From Ectobius pallidus (taxonomy: Eukaryota; Arthropoda; Insecta; Blattodea; Ectobiidae), in NCBI GenBank assembly GCA_964059195.1, contig CAXKWD010000002.1, forward strand, positions 153,901,042 to 153,965,041: 64,000 nt of DNA. Direction: 5' to 3'. Under the pieces are notes generated by a model. That model did not search any database. It saw nothing but the letters and a program-made list of their open reading frames with translations, and was not told the DNA's origin. Below are positions 21,985-32,200 of this stretch, in pieces (within the stretch, counting starts at the first letter, position 1; every line of letters begins with the position of its first letter). The position numbers and the translations under genes are program-made.

Positions 21985-23529
21985 AGGGTAGCTTCGAAGA
22001 GATATTCAGAAGATTAGATGGCTTGGAAGAGCGACTGAGTAACAAAATTAGTGTGGCGACGAAAGAAGTAAAGCAGGAGATCCGAGAAGAGATCAAGTAT
22101 ATGAAGAAGGAAGTGGAAGAACTGAGGAGCAGGATACAAAGATTAGAGAAGAAAAATCGAGAATTGAATTTAGTTTTCACGGGGATAGAAGAGAGAAAAG
22201 GAATCACGCCTAGAATGGAGATTATGGAAATTTTAGAGAAAAAACTGGAGGCTGAACTACAGGGCTGGGAAATTATCGAGGCCTATCGGATTGGTAATAG
22301 GAAGGGCAAACGAATGATAGTCGCGCGATTTGCCACGAAACAGGTCGTTCACATGACATTGAAGATGGCACCTGAATTAAGGGGGACGAATATTTACATC
22401 AATAAAGACCTATCAGAACAGGAAAGATGCGTCAGGAGACAGCTAGTACAACAAATGAAAGAAATAAGAAAATCTGGAAAAAAGGTTATCATCCGGAACC
22501 TGAAATTGTACGTGGATGGAGTCAAGCTCGAAGACAAAAGCGGATTAAGTGACAGCAAACAGGAAAAGCGTCAGCAGATTTGTGAAGAAGGGGCAGCCAG
22601 CCTGCGCGTGGACGGGTCGGAAGAAAATGACTCCAGAGTCGTGACGTCGCTTTGTAGGGGAAAAATAACTCATAGACCATCCCAGGTGATGACGCAGACA
22701 CAATCAGATGACGTAGGAGCGAAGATAACACGAATGAACGTGAGAACAGCTGAGGATCCATGGACGAAGTTTCATACGTCGAGTGCGGGAGAAGAAAATG
22801 CAGACAAAGCAACAGGCATTGGAATGAGAACCAGACGACGTTTGCAGTCTTTTAACTTGGTTACTAATCGACAATAAACAGGGAGATCAACAAAAGCAGT
22901 CAAAATTATCACAAAGAAATAATTATAGCCTACGTCCTGTTTCAATAATGGGGAATGATCAGTGTACAACATTCAGTGCAATTAAAGCAGTGCGAACACA
23001 GCCCGGAAAATAAAATAAAAAAGTGCTAGCTAATGCCAATATCGTGTGTAATGTAAGGTAACTCGATTTAGTGCGCTATGCTTAAAGACACGGAGTATTG
23101 ACAAAAAGGCTAATTTTCAAATATATACGCTATCAGTAGGATAAGGTTTATTTAGAAAACCAGTTCATTGTTTTTGAATCCCATAAAAATGCAGATTATT
23201 TATTTAGTGATTTTTTATGGCTTAGGCAAGAGTAATAAGAATATAAAATGGTTACATGATGTGAACAGAAAAAAGACATACGAACTTAGCTTTAAGGAAA
23301 GCACAGATGAAACTTACGCCATTTATTTTATTTTGATTTTTATCTTAAAAAGAATTTCTGAAGTTTCCTTCTGGAATCCAGTTATATTGTTTAGTAGCCC
23401 TTTATGCTTACACACACACTTCCACGAAAAATGTGTAAATTGTGTTTTAAGATTGTCTACCGGTAAAACGACAAACGTCGAATCCGGTAACTCTTTTGTA
23501 ATTTTTCTTAGTACAATAAATATCATATC
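21985..23529 (+). mobile_element. ORF1-only LINE (HAL1-like), complete insertion
   Basis: A 10-bp direct repeat AACCCTAGTA flanks the insertion (21975-21984 and 23530-23539). The only coding part is an L1-type ORF1 that is open from the very first base, so the copy is 5'-truncated within ORF1. After its stop at 22877 come about 650 bp of AT-rich non-coding DNA and an ATAAATATC-like end; no endonuclease or RT sequence is present. Insertion with a target duplication but without ORF2 implies mobilisation in trans. Confidence 0.8.
21987..22877 (+). CDS. L1-type ORF1 protein, 5'-truncated, otherwise open
   Basis: About 296 codons, open from the insertion boundary to the TAA at 22875-22877. An N-terminal coiled coil (EVKQEIREEIKYMKKEVEEL) leads into an RRM-like domain (LNLVFTGIEE, GWEIIEAYRIGN, RMIVARFATK) and a basic C-terminal domain (LSEQERCVRRQLVQQMKEIR, LKLYVDGVKL). 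It then ends in a hydrophilic tail. Order and spacing match the ORF1 at 799-1766, of which it is a paralogue, but this copy has no frameshift. ORF1 proteins are RNA-binding trimeric chaperones of retrotransposition. No initiation codon belonging to the original protein remains; the first internal ATGs are unlikely to be the native start. Confidence 0.8.
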   Translation, partial: GSFEEIFRRLDGLEERLSNKISVATKEVKQEIREEIKYMKKEVEELRSRIQRLEKKNRELNLVFTGIEERKGITPRMEIMEILEKKLEAELQGWEIIEAYRIGNRKGKRMIVARFATKQVVHMTLKMAPELRGTNIYINKDLSEQERCVRRQLVQQMKEIRKSGKKVIIRNLKLYVDGVKLEDKSGLSDSKQEKRQQICEEGAASLRVDGSEENDSRVVTSLCRGKITHRPSQVMTQTQSDDVGAKITRMNVRTAEDPWTKFHTSSAGEENADKATGIGMRTRRRLQSFNLVTNRQ

Positions 23530-24840
23530 AACCCTAGTAGTTCAAATATTGAAGCGATATTTGCTAACACAGTCCGTTTAGTAACATCCTTGTGTTGCTT
23601 TACTCTATTAGAAAACTGAATCCTATCAGTTCTGGGATTCCAAAGCAGACATGTTTTCACCTTATCATAAGTGACAAATTCTAAAGGAGCTTTCATTTTT
23701 CTTTCCTCTAACTGAATTCTTTCTAGAAATGCTGGGTGATTTGATGACCATTTTCGAAGCCAAAATCCACCTGATTTTAGCAGCTCTAATAATTCTTCTT
23801 GCAACTGGAGTGCACCATTTTCATTTTCTGCTCCACTAATCAATTCATCTACATAGAAATCTCTCATCAATACTTCTGATTCCCTAGGAAATCTATGGGC
23901 TTCATCTTCTCCCAGCAGTTTCAAACACCTAACAGCTAGGAATGGTGCAGAAGAAGTGCCATAAGTCACAGTCTTTAATTCATAAATCTTCACCGGTCTG
24001 TCCTTGTGTTCTCTCCATAGAGTCCTTTGAAGATGTGTATCCTTAGGGTCTACTACAATCTGCCTGTACATTTTTGGAATGTCTGCATAATAAGCTACTG
24101 GTACTTTGGGTATTTTAAATCTCTGAATAAGCGAACAAAGATCTTCTTGAAGCATAGCTCTACCATTAGTATATCACTTAATGCCGAACCTGAACTTGTC
24201 TTTTCCGACCCACTAAAGACAACTCGTAGTTCGGTGGAAGAGCTGTCTTCTTTCAAAAATGCATCATGTGGCATATAATACGGTGGAATGTTGTTTCTTC
24301 CCGCCTCTAACATGTTCCAACTCTTCCAATGGCGACATATGATTTAGCTCCAAATTTTTAGCCATAAAATGGTTGTAACTGTCTTTTAGCTTTAGTTTTC
24401 TCTCTAACATTCGTTCCAACTGTGTGTTCATATGCTTGCTGTATTGTATGACTCTCCTAAATTCAGATTATTCTTTGGAAAAGGTAACCTAACTTGGTAT
24501 CTTCCATCTTCTTGCCTTACCATTGTTTCTTGGAAATGCTTTTCACATTCTTTCTCTTCCAAGGCGTACCTTATGATTAAGATTTTCCAACAACCAAAAT
24601 TTCTCCAATTGAGTATGTAATTAGTCAGTGTGAATGAAAAATGTGTTGTTTGACATGCCTTTGATTCTTAATATCTCCAGAGGGGATTGTTCCCGAAACT
24701 TTGAATCCTAAACATGTATTCTGCAATACTGGTAAACCGTTGCACTGATATACCTTCCATCTTGCAGTAAATCAAAGAATGTTTCCACTCCCAGCAGAAG
24801 GTCGACTTTATAAGGCACATTAAAATTGCTGTCTGCTAAT
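23530..24840 (-). pseudogene. BEL/Pao protease end and reverse transcriptase
   Basis: The minus strand from 24840 starts with LADSNFNVPYKVDLLLGVE (protease C-terminus), then the RT: YYMPHDAF, LRVVFSGS and SGSALSDILM (24170-24313), AYYADIPKMYRQI (the catalytic ADI aspartate region), TVTYGTSSAPFLAVR and FYVDELISGA (YVDD-type motif as YVDE), and ending KRTVLANIASIFELLG at the ORF1-only LINE. A frameshift near 24150 separates the two RT halves. The last aspartate of the usual YVDD is glutamate here, which would probably impair the polymerase. Confidence 0.85.
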
Positions 24841-25316
24841 GAGACAAGATCCTGCTCGCTGGACTCACAGAATAACTTCATGGGAACCAAGGATGGGAAG
24901 ACGGAAAGTAGGAAGACAGAGAACACGGTGGTCGGATGAACTAAGGGCAACTTTCGGCAACAGATGGACCACCACAGCTAAAGACAGAGGAAAATGGCAA
25001 CTTCTAGTCAAGACAGCAATCCAAAACAACAACACAGGATGAAGACAGTAAATAGCAAGGAGCAGGAAAGCAGTGCACGACCGAAAGGCGAAGACCTAAA
25101 CCCACAGTGTATAGTGCTAGAATTATATATAGGACACAAAAAAAAAATGATAGACTACATATCGGACCATAAATGATAGACTATAGGCATAAGTAATAAT
25201 AGGAAGATCCTTCCCGGAATGGCTAACCGGGATTGCGAACACAAGCCACCTCTCCCAGGAGAGAGGCCCGTGCCCCTCGGGGACATTATGGGCTAATACT
25301 AATACTAATACTAATA
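24841..25316 (+). mobile_element. RTE-type LINE 3' fragment with TAATAC tail
   Basis: Only the C-terminal ORF2 tail remains (24841-25041; RRKVGRQRTRWSDELR and KDRGKWQ), followed by a 3' UTR with a GC-rich hairpin-like stretch (25225-25290) and a tail of repeated TAATAC. A short CTAAT duplication merges with the tail (left copy ending at 24840, right copy ending at 25321). The BEL protease frame is continuous across the site. Confidence 0.82.
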
Positions 25317-25901
25317 CTAATGTTATGGTAGTTGGAATTTTCCATTGAGACTTGTCAATATACATGGTTGGCATTCTCCCTGTGACTTGAGGTAATACAA
25401 GACATGTCACCTTAGTTTTATAATCAGACACATCTGAATAAAGTTCAACAGTTGTCCTGTTGTGGAGATTGTGGTTATTGCATTACTAAAACCTGTGATA
25501 GGTACCCTAAGCGATTGCAAAATGATATTGTAAAATGAAGTTTACTTGAGAACAACTGTCCAAAAGAGCATAGCATTTGTGTAATCTCCCAAACTTATCT
25601 TTCACCTTAACTTGTGCAGTAGCCAGTAAATCTTGTGATGACATTGCATGCTTCATTGTACAATAACTAGTTTGCCCAGTATTGAATGGTTGATGTAACA
25701 ATGTGTTTGCCACAAGTCTTACAACCTCGGGAATTACACTGTTGTATGAAGTGGTCATTAGGTAGACAATTTCAACTTAATTTATTTTCCTTTACAAAAT
25801 TATATCTATTAACAACTGTGAATTGATTAAACTGATTGCAATGTTGAATGATATGGGAATTTTTACATAGATTGCAAGTATCCCTTGTTATTACATAACT
25901 A
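25317..25901 (-). pseudogene. BEL/Pao gag zinc knuckle and aspartic protease
   Basis: On the minus strand a CCHC-type knuckle (CNLCKNSHIIQHC, about 25840-25890) is followed by FNQFTVVNRYNFVKENKL and a second CxxC-like segment (NCLPNDH) with a stop nearby. Next is the protease start LLATAQVKVKDKFGRLHKCYALLDSCSQVNF. The catalytic motif, normally LLDSGSQ, reads LLDSCSQ. A stop interrupts the frame between knuckle and protease (near 25775). Confidence 0.8.
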
Positions 25902-26078
25902 CAATGTGTTTCACGTTCGAGTTGGCAAGTCACGCGGCAGCCACAGCTCTAACTCCCAAGTGAAATATCAGGTGAAATATCAACACAAATAAAGCTGCTA
26001 TTGGCGTAATGACTCAGGTTCTTAGAGTTACAGTTAAAATTACAATAAAAATGACCACGTACCGGTACCTCATGATAA

Positions 26079-26252
26079 GAGATGTTGGAAATGTCCTCTT
26101 GCATCCACACAACACTGGCACCTTTTTAGAAAATTTTCTTTCACGCACATAAGTTCAGCTTCTGAGATAGAGTTAATTTCTTTTGTGATATTGTCTTTAA
26201 GTTCTTCTAATGTATGGGGGTGTGACCTGTACACTTTATTTTTCAAGTTCAA
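26079..26252 (-). pseudogene. C-terminal fragment of Tc1/mariner-like transposase
   Basis: The minus strand reads NKVYRSHPHTLEELKDNI..EINSI, then VKENFLKRCQCCVDARGHFQHLL: the C-terminal helix region of transposases of the DUF4817 helix-turn-helix group. No catalytic domain is present. The same fragment recurs in the elements at 49667 and 59712. Confidence 0.7.
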
Positions 26253-26380
26253 GTTTGAGTGAAATATCTATGTAACTGATACCGCTAACTTTGTAATGAA
26301 TCAGGTTTTCACAATGAAAATCAGTTGATTTATCCACACAATGCTGGCACGTGTCTTTACACTCCCGCGACCTTGGCCTA

Positions 26381-27526
26381 GCTTAAAAGGCCCGGCGTTG
26401 CCCGGGTTTTGTATTTTGTAATTTGAAATTAACTTATGGAGGACTTTCGATTTTGAAACTCTAGGTCCTTATGTAATATGTATGTAGAATTTGAAATGAG
26501 GAAGAACAACATATCACACTCAAACTATTCCCTCAGAAAATGCTAGATATATCTTTTTATGGCTTACAGAGGATGTTCGAATGTTGCATTCTGTTGCTTC
26601 TACACACCATGCCTGGAAGGAGTTGAAATAAGAAGAAAAAGAAATTCTGGTTACATAAGATTGTATTGTTTTGACAGAAAATTTTATTTTTTACTCTCAT
26701 ATTACCATACAACTGTTTCGGGGCTGAAATAAAAAATAAATTCAATATTACTTTCATACTTTCCTTCCCAAAAACCTGGGATATAATATACAGCGCGCAT
26801 ATAACTGAAAATGTTTCATCCCATTTTGTCTTCTTTTACATGCTTAGGGCCTCTGATAAACATCCCTATTTCTCAACTAATACAAAGCCTACAGCTGTGA
26901 ATAACATATCAGTGAATAGGATTTTTTTACCAACTTCTGATACAGCATACTCATTGGCAAACCCTTAAGCTGTCCCTGCAATACGACCAATTATTCTACA
27001 TCAAAATGTGAAGTGAGAAAATGATATTTTCCATGTCAAGCGTAGAGAAAGTTATTTGACTGCATCACATTTGTGCTTTATTTTCGTGGATTTCATTCTT
27101 CAGTAATTATTTTCACAAATCTATTACATCAATAGCATCAGAATTTGTTAAAGCCCAGTATTATATAGTTCCCAAAGCCCTATGTGAACACTGTAAACAA
27201 TACACTGTTTGATGAATTTCATTTCCGTTTGTGGTATTTAATTTAAATGTCTTGAAATGTTCCACCTTAAACCACAAAACATTAAATAACAGATATTGTT
27301 AACTGGATACACGGTATCTAATTAAATATTATATTCTTGTAAATTTTTATACATATAAACATACAAGTCAAATTGATACAAAATTAAAATAGCGACTGAA
27401 GTCGCGTTAGTCCATATAAGTTATTCTTAAAATTTAAAATATCAGTGTTAAAATATTCTAATTGATCCTAAAAATTATAATAATTTATATATGTGCAATT
27501 TTATCTATTTTACAAAATCTTACCGA
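26381..27526. other. Non-coding filler inside the Tc1-like element
   Basis: AT-rich, without supported reading frames. A GC-rich motif GGCCCGGCGTTGCCCGGG (26390-26407) looks like the end of a repeat family, but no second end is visible. Nothing else is recognised. Confidence 0.4.
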
Positions 27527-28075
27527 TCATTCTTTGATATTGTCTGCCGTAATGGAAATGCCCGAATGTTCGATTGCCATGATCATTGGAGCAAAACGAT
27601 CAGGCAATCCAGCCAACAACAATGACGCTGTCCATTGATCATTTATTTCAAATCCCGTTCCACTTAATTTCTGCGCTGTATCGATAATCTGCGTCACATA
27701 TGACGTCATCGAACTGCAATTTTCTCGCCGGATTGAAATCAAATTTCTCAACAGACTTATTCTCCGTGAAAAGCCACTATCATCAAATAATTGCTGTAGT
27801 TTATTCCACAATTCTTTCGAAGATTTAACGGTTTTGACGTGGACATACAACAACGGGTTGATGGTCATAATCAATTTGGCTTTAGTTTTTTCGTCATCCG
27901 CGCTTGCTATTTCTTTTCCCGGTTCTGGCTTGATACAATGCTTTATGCCTTCGAGAACTAAGAAATTTTCTGCAGCGAAACACCACTCCGAATAATTATC
28001 GCGTCCCTTTAGTTTCGGCACATTGATAAGGTAGTTGGTAGCCATTTTTGACAAACAGTTTTTACACTTATACAC
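27527..28075 (-). CDS. Copia-type Gag, truncated
   Basis: The predicted start in context is MATNYLINVPKLKGRDNYSEW at 28044; a slightly longer in-frame ATG exists upstream at 28075. Copia Gag forms the particle shell. The fragment has the UBN2-type gag signature: W..A..NFL..EG, MTINPLLYVHVK, ELWNKLQQLFDD, SMTSYVTQIIDTAQKLS and LLAGLPDRF. It stops at TGA after TADNIKE, where the family normally continues to a CCHC knuckle. A GTAAG just after the stop could be a splice-like site or chance. Frame intact over about 170 codons. Confidence 0.8.
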   Translation of the reverse strand: MYKCKNCLSKMATNYLINVPKLKGRDNYSEWCFAAENFLVLEGIKHCIKPEPGKEIASADDEKTKAKLIMTINPLLYVHVKTVKSSKELWNKLQQLFDDSGFSRRISLLRNLISIRRENCSSMTSYVTQIIDTAQKLSGTGFEINDQWTASLLLAGLPDRFAPMIMAIEHSGISITADNIKE

Positions 28076-28193
28076 TGCGATAATTAATACGATCAGTCAG
28101 TTCACAGCTAAATTGCACTGAATACTGTCTTTTAACACTTGCTTTACTGCAAAATCCTTGTTAAAACGACTCAATACCGCGATTTTATGAGCG

Positions 28194-28208
28194 TCTGGGC
28201 CCATAACC
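28194..28208 (-). promoter_or_regulatory. Copia primer-binding site (initiator Met-tRNA internal)
   Basis: The minus strand reads GGTTATGGGCCCAGA, matching the anticodon-arm region of insect initiator tRNA-Met, the half-tRNA primer known for Drosophila copia. It lies between the LTR-like region and gag, as expected. Confidence 0.7.
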
Positions 28209-28790
28209 TAAAATAAAACAACGTATTCGCACTGACGAGTGGCACAGACTAAATTTTATTTAAGGTCATAGAACAAACAAACATGTCTACCGACAATGCA
28301 CGACAGATGGCAGCACTAGTAACATATTGTGTAGATATTAGACCTTTAACATTCTTTATCAGTATTCTAATATTAACAATGTTTATCTTATAAATCACTG
28401 TACACTTATTTTTGAAGATATATTGTCTTGTAATCAATTTTCTTATTCATGTAGTCTAATATCATGTATAATATTGTATATATTCTAAAGATATATTGTC
28501 TTTTAATCAACTTTCTTATTCACTTAGTCTATTATCTTCACTTCAGTTAATTTGTCTATTATTTTTGTCTAGAATACCTTATTAAAATATATCTGTATGC
28601 ATTAATGTACTGTTTATGCACTAGTTTGTAGTTAACCTTTATGTTGATATCTTCTTTTATTTGAGATAAATTGTACACAATTTTTGTCCTGAATATCTTG
28701 TTAATTATATCTATGTGCATTAGTTTACTGTTTATGCACTAGTTTGTAGTTAACCTTTTTGTTGTTATCTTCCTACAATATTCTTTTTAG

Positions 28791-28954
28791 AATCCGTGTA
28801 TCCAGTACTCTAGCTGTTAACTATGTTATTTGGATTTCCAAATAACATAGTTTGGTTTGTAGTTAACCTTTTTGTTGTTATCTTCCTACAATATTCTTTT
28901 TATTTGGAAATCCAAATAACATAGTTAACAGCTAGAGTACTAGATACACGGATT
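28791..28954. repeat. 54-bp perfect-type inverted repeat at the LINE 5' junction
   Basis: Arm 28791-28844 and its reverse complement 28901-28954 differ by one base. The 56-bp spacer repeats the 47 bp just left of the first arm (28743-28789, TTTGTAGTTAACC to TTCTTTTT). The order is target repeat, inverted arm, target repeat, arm continuing into the LINE. Confidence 0.9.
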
Positions 28955-28956
28955 CA

Positions 28957-29277
28957 TTTGGACAAACGAAGTTAAAAATTGGCTGGCAAATTTGCAAAGT
29001 AGAAGACTATGTGAAAATAACCAGATGTTTTAAATGTAGCAAATACAATCATAGAGCGTCGGAATGCAAAGGAGAAGAAACATGCCCTATATGTGCAGGA
29101 GAACACAAGTTAAGCGAATGCAAAGCATCAGAAGGCGAATATAAGTGCATTAATTGCATCACTTATAACAAATATAACAAGAACGAGAAAGTTCAAGAAA
29201 ATCACTCATCTCTGAATAGGAACTGTCCATGTCTGCAGACTGTCATCAGGAAGTATAGACAAAACACGGAATATTAA
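28957..29277 (+). CDS. R1-like ORF1 protein, C-terminal zinc-knuckle part
   Basis: Open from the 5' junction; the recognisable part is KIGWQICKVEDYVKITRCFKCSKYNHRASEC followed by CPICAGEHKLSEC and CINC, three retroviral-type knuckles as in the Gag-like ORF1 of R1 and I elements, which package element RNA. The upstream half is missing through 5' truncation. The stop TAA (29275-29277) is separated from the ORF2 ATG (29279) by one base, a spacing that suits termination-reinitiation. Confidence 0.8.
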   Translation, partial: FGQTKLKIGWQICKVEDYVKITRCFKCSKYNHRASECKGEETCPICAGEHKLSECKASEGEYKCINCITYNKYNKNEKVQENHSSLNRNCPCLQTVIRKYRQNTEY

Positions 29278-29278
29278 A

Positions 29279-32200
29279 ATGGCTACACCAAAAACAATAA
29301 TTAATAGATTTACTGAAAGAAATCACAATGATAATATAGTCCTTAATTTCATGCAGATAAATTTAAACCACTCCAGAGCAGCTACAGATAATTTAATGGA
29401 AGCAATAAAGCTGAATAGCGCGGACGTAGTTCTTATCCAGGAACCATACACTATTCAGAATAGAATAACGGGGATAACTAGAGGCTACAGAACTTTCAGC
29501 CATGGGTGTAATAGAGTTAGAACAGCTATTCTAATTGCAAACAAACAAACTGATGCAATTCTAATAAGCCAATTATCTGACGAAGATGCTATCGTCATTG
29601 AAATAATTCACGGAAACTTAAGGTTTTATGCAGTTAGTATGTACTTGGACTTAGGAAATGACATAAACAAGGATCTAGATAAAATTGACAACATTATTTC
29701 ATTCACAAAAGGATCAGCTCTGCTAATTGGAATGGACAGTAATGCTAGATCGAAGACATGGAACGACAGAATCACAAATGCTAGAGGAAGGATCCTAGAA
29801 GAGTATTTGTGCTCAAAGCAGCTACACATAATGAACGAAGAGAGTGAAAATACAACGTTTGAAAGCAACACCGGAAAGAGTAACATTGACCTAACAATAA
29901 CTAATGGTGTTTTAATGAAAAAACTGAATGAATGGAAATGCAGCTCGGAAGAAAGCTGCTCTGACCACAAATTCATCACATTTAATATTAAATTTCAAGA
30001 AATCTATAAAGCAGAATATGACTTTCATGGTGTAAAATACTTAATAAGGGAGGAAAAGCTACAAGAATTTTGGGAAATCTTAACAAATGAATTCTCCCAA
30101 GTATTAGGTAATAAAACAACCATCGGTAGTACACAAGATCTAGATAACGAACTGAGCAGAATGGTAAACACGGAAAGTGACACCGAAAAATCAGTCCAGC
30201 AGTATGAGCAAGCATTGTTCACAGCGTGCAAAAAATGCTTTAGAAGATTGCAGCCATCACAAAAGATGATAGAAAGGAAATCAGTTCCTTGGTGGACTGA
30301 TGAACTCACGATATTGAGAAAGAAAACAAATGCTCTCAGAAGAAGATATCAAAAAACTAAGCAAAACGGGACTCTTAGGGAACAGCGAAAAGAACAATAC
30401 TACGAGGGGAAAAGGAAATATGAAAGTACAATGAAGAAGGAGAAGATGCAGTCTTGGAAACAATACTGTACTTTGACCCCATCAAACAACCCCTGGAATG
30501 CAGTCTACAGATTATCAGCCGGGAAGAGAAAAGTAAATACACAGCTAACAACTCTTACAAAACCGGATGGGACAGTTACACAGGGCCTACAGGAAACGCT
30601 GAACCATATGATCGACCATTTTGTACCAGACGACAAGAATAACGATGACACTGAATACCACAAAAATATTAGAACTGAAAATAACATTCCTATTTCAACG
30701 CAGAATGATCGAGAATTCACACATCGTGAGATAATAGACATTATAAAAAGAATGGATCCAAGGAAAACTCCCGGAGAAGACGGAATCACAAGTAGTATTT
30801 TACTTACGGTGATTGAAAGCTTTCCTAAATACATGGCAGAAATTTACAACAGCTGTTTGAGAAGTGGCACCTTCCCGAAACAATGGAAGAAGGCAAAAAT
30901 AATACCCATAGTAAAGCCAGGGAAAGAAACTAGCACAGAAGTCACGAAGTACCGGCCAATCAGCCTATTGAACACAGGAGGGAAGATACTAGAGAAACTG
31001 TTAATTGACCGAATAATGCATCACGCTCACTGTCAGCAGCTAATGAATGACAAACAGTTTGGGTTTACACCGCAAAAGAGCACCACAGATGCAGCAATGG
31101 CAGTGAAAAGATATATAAAAGAGCAATTGGAAGGAGGTCAGAGTCTGGTGATGGTAAGCCTGGACGTCCAAGGTGCTTTCGATGCGGCCTGGTGGCCGAG
31201 CATAATAAAGACCCTAAGGGAATTCAACTGCCCAAGAAATCTCTATCATTTGGCGAAAAATTATTTTAGCCAAAGGTCCGCGGTAATGACAATGAACAAC
31301 CTCAAAATTGAGAAAGCTGTGAGCAAGGGCTGCCCTCAAGGCTCTTGCTGCGGACCTGGGTTTTGGAATCTACAATACAACTCTCTGCTTGAGCTAGAAT
31401 ATACAAAAAACGCATATGTTGTTGCATTCGCCGACGATTTCCTACTCATCACAAAAGGAAAAAGCACACTGGAAGCAGAAAACTACGCAAATGTAGAACT
31501 GAAAAAAATTGAAAATTGGGCGAAGAACAATCAAATCAGATTTAATGAACAAAAAACAAAAGCCTTACTAATAACCAGGAAAAGACGGAATAATCAGCAA
31601 CAGATAAACATCTACCTTAATAACAAACAAGTAGAACAAGTGGAAAAAATTAAGTATTTAGGTATAATCATCGACCATAACTTCAACTTCAATGAACACA
31701 TCCAGTATATAACAGAGAGAGCAACAAAATTAATAAACGCGCTATCTAAAGCTGCAAAACTAGACTGGGGACTCAAACACCAAGCGATGAAGACTATTTA
31801 TAAAGGAGCAATATTACCGTTGCTATCTTACGCAGCCCCGGTATGGATAGAAGCTATCAACAGGAAATATAATAGAATAAAATTCGTAAGAGTGCAAAGG
31901 CTAATAAACATTAAAATTGCCAAGGCTTTCCGTACTACATCAAGTGAAGCCCTATGTCTCATTACAGGTCTGACTCCCATCAACCTGAAGCTACAGGAGA
32001 TAGCTAAAGAATATGAAAAGCTACATCAATCTCCAAACTTGAATATAGACACACCACTAGAGTACAAGAAATGGCCCCATCCAGCAGACATTCCAAAAAT
32101 CCAAGAGGCAAGCCCAAACAAGATTTATACAGTAGAAGCATACACGGACGGAAGTAAAACTGAACAAGGTGTTGGAGCCGGAGTAGCAATATACACGAAC

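Larger units (their letters stand above)
27527..28790 (-). mobile_element. Copia-type LTR retrotransposon fragment (LTR, PBS, gag)
   Basis: On the minus strand a 5' LTR-like region (about 28790-28216) is followed by a primer-binding site, a leader and gag, then nothing further of pol. The LTR region contains internal tandem similarity: two copies of about 60 bp near 28424 and 28490, and two of about 80 bp near 28578 and 28697. The LTR's outer end is not defined. Confidence 0.65.
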
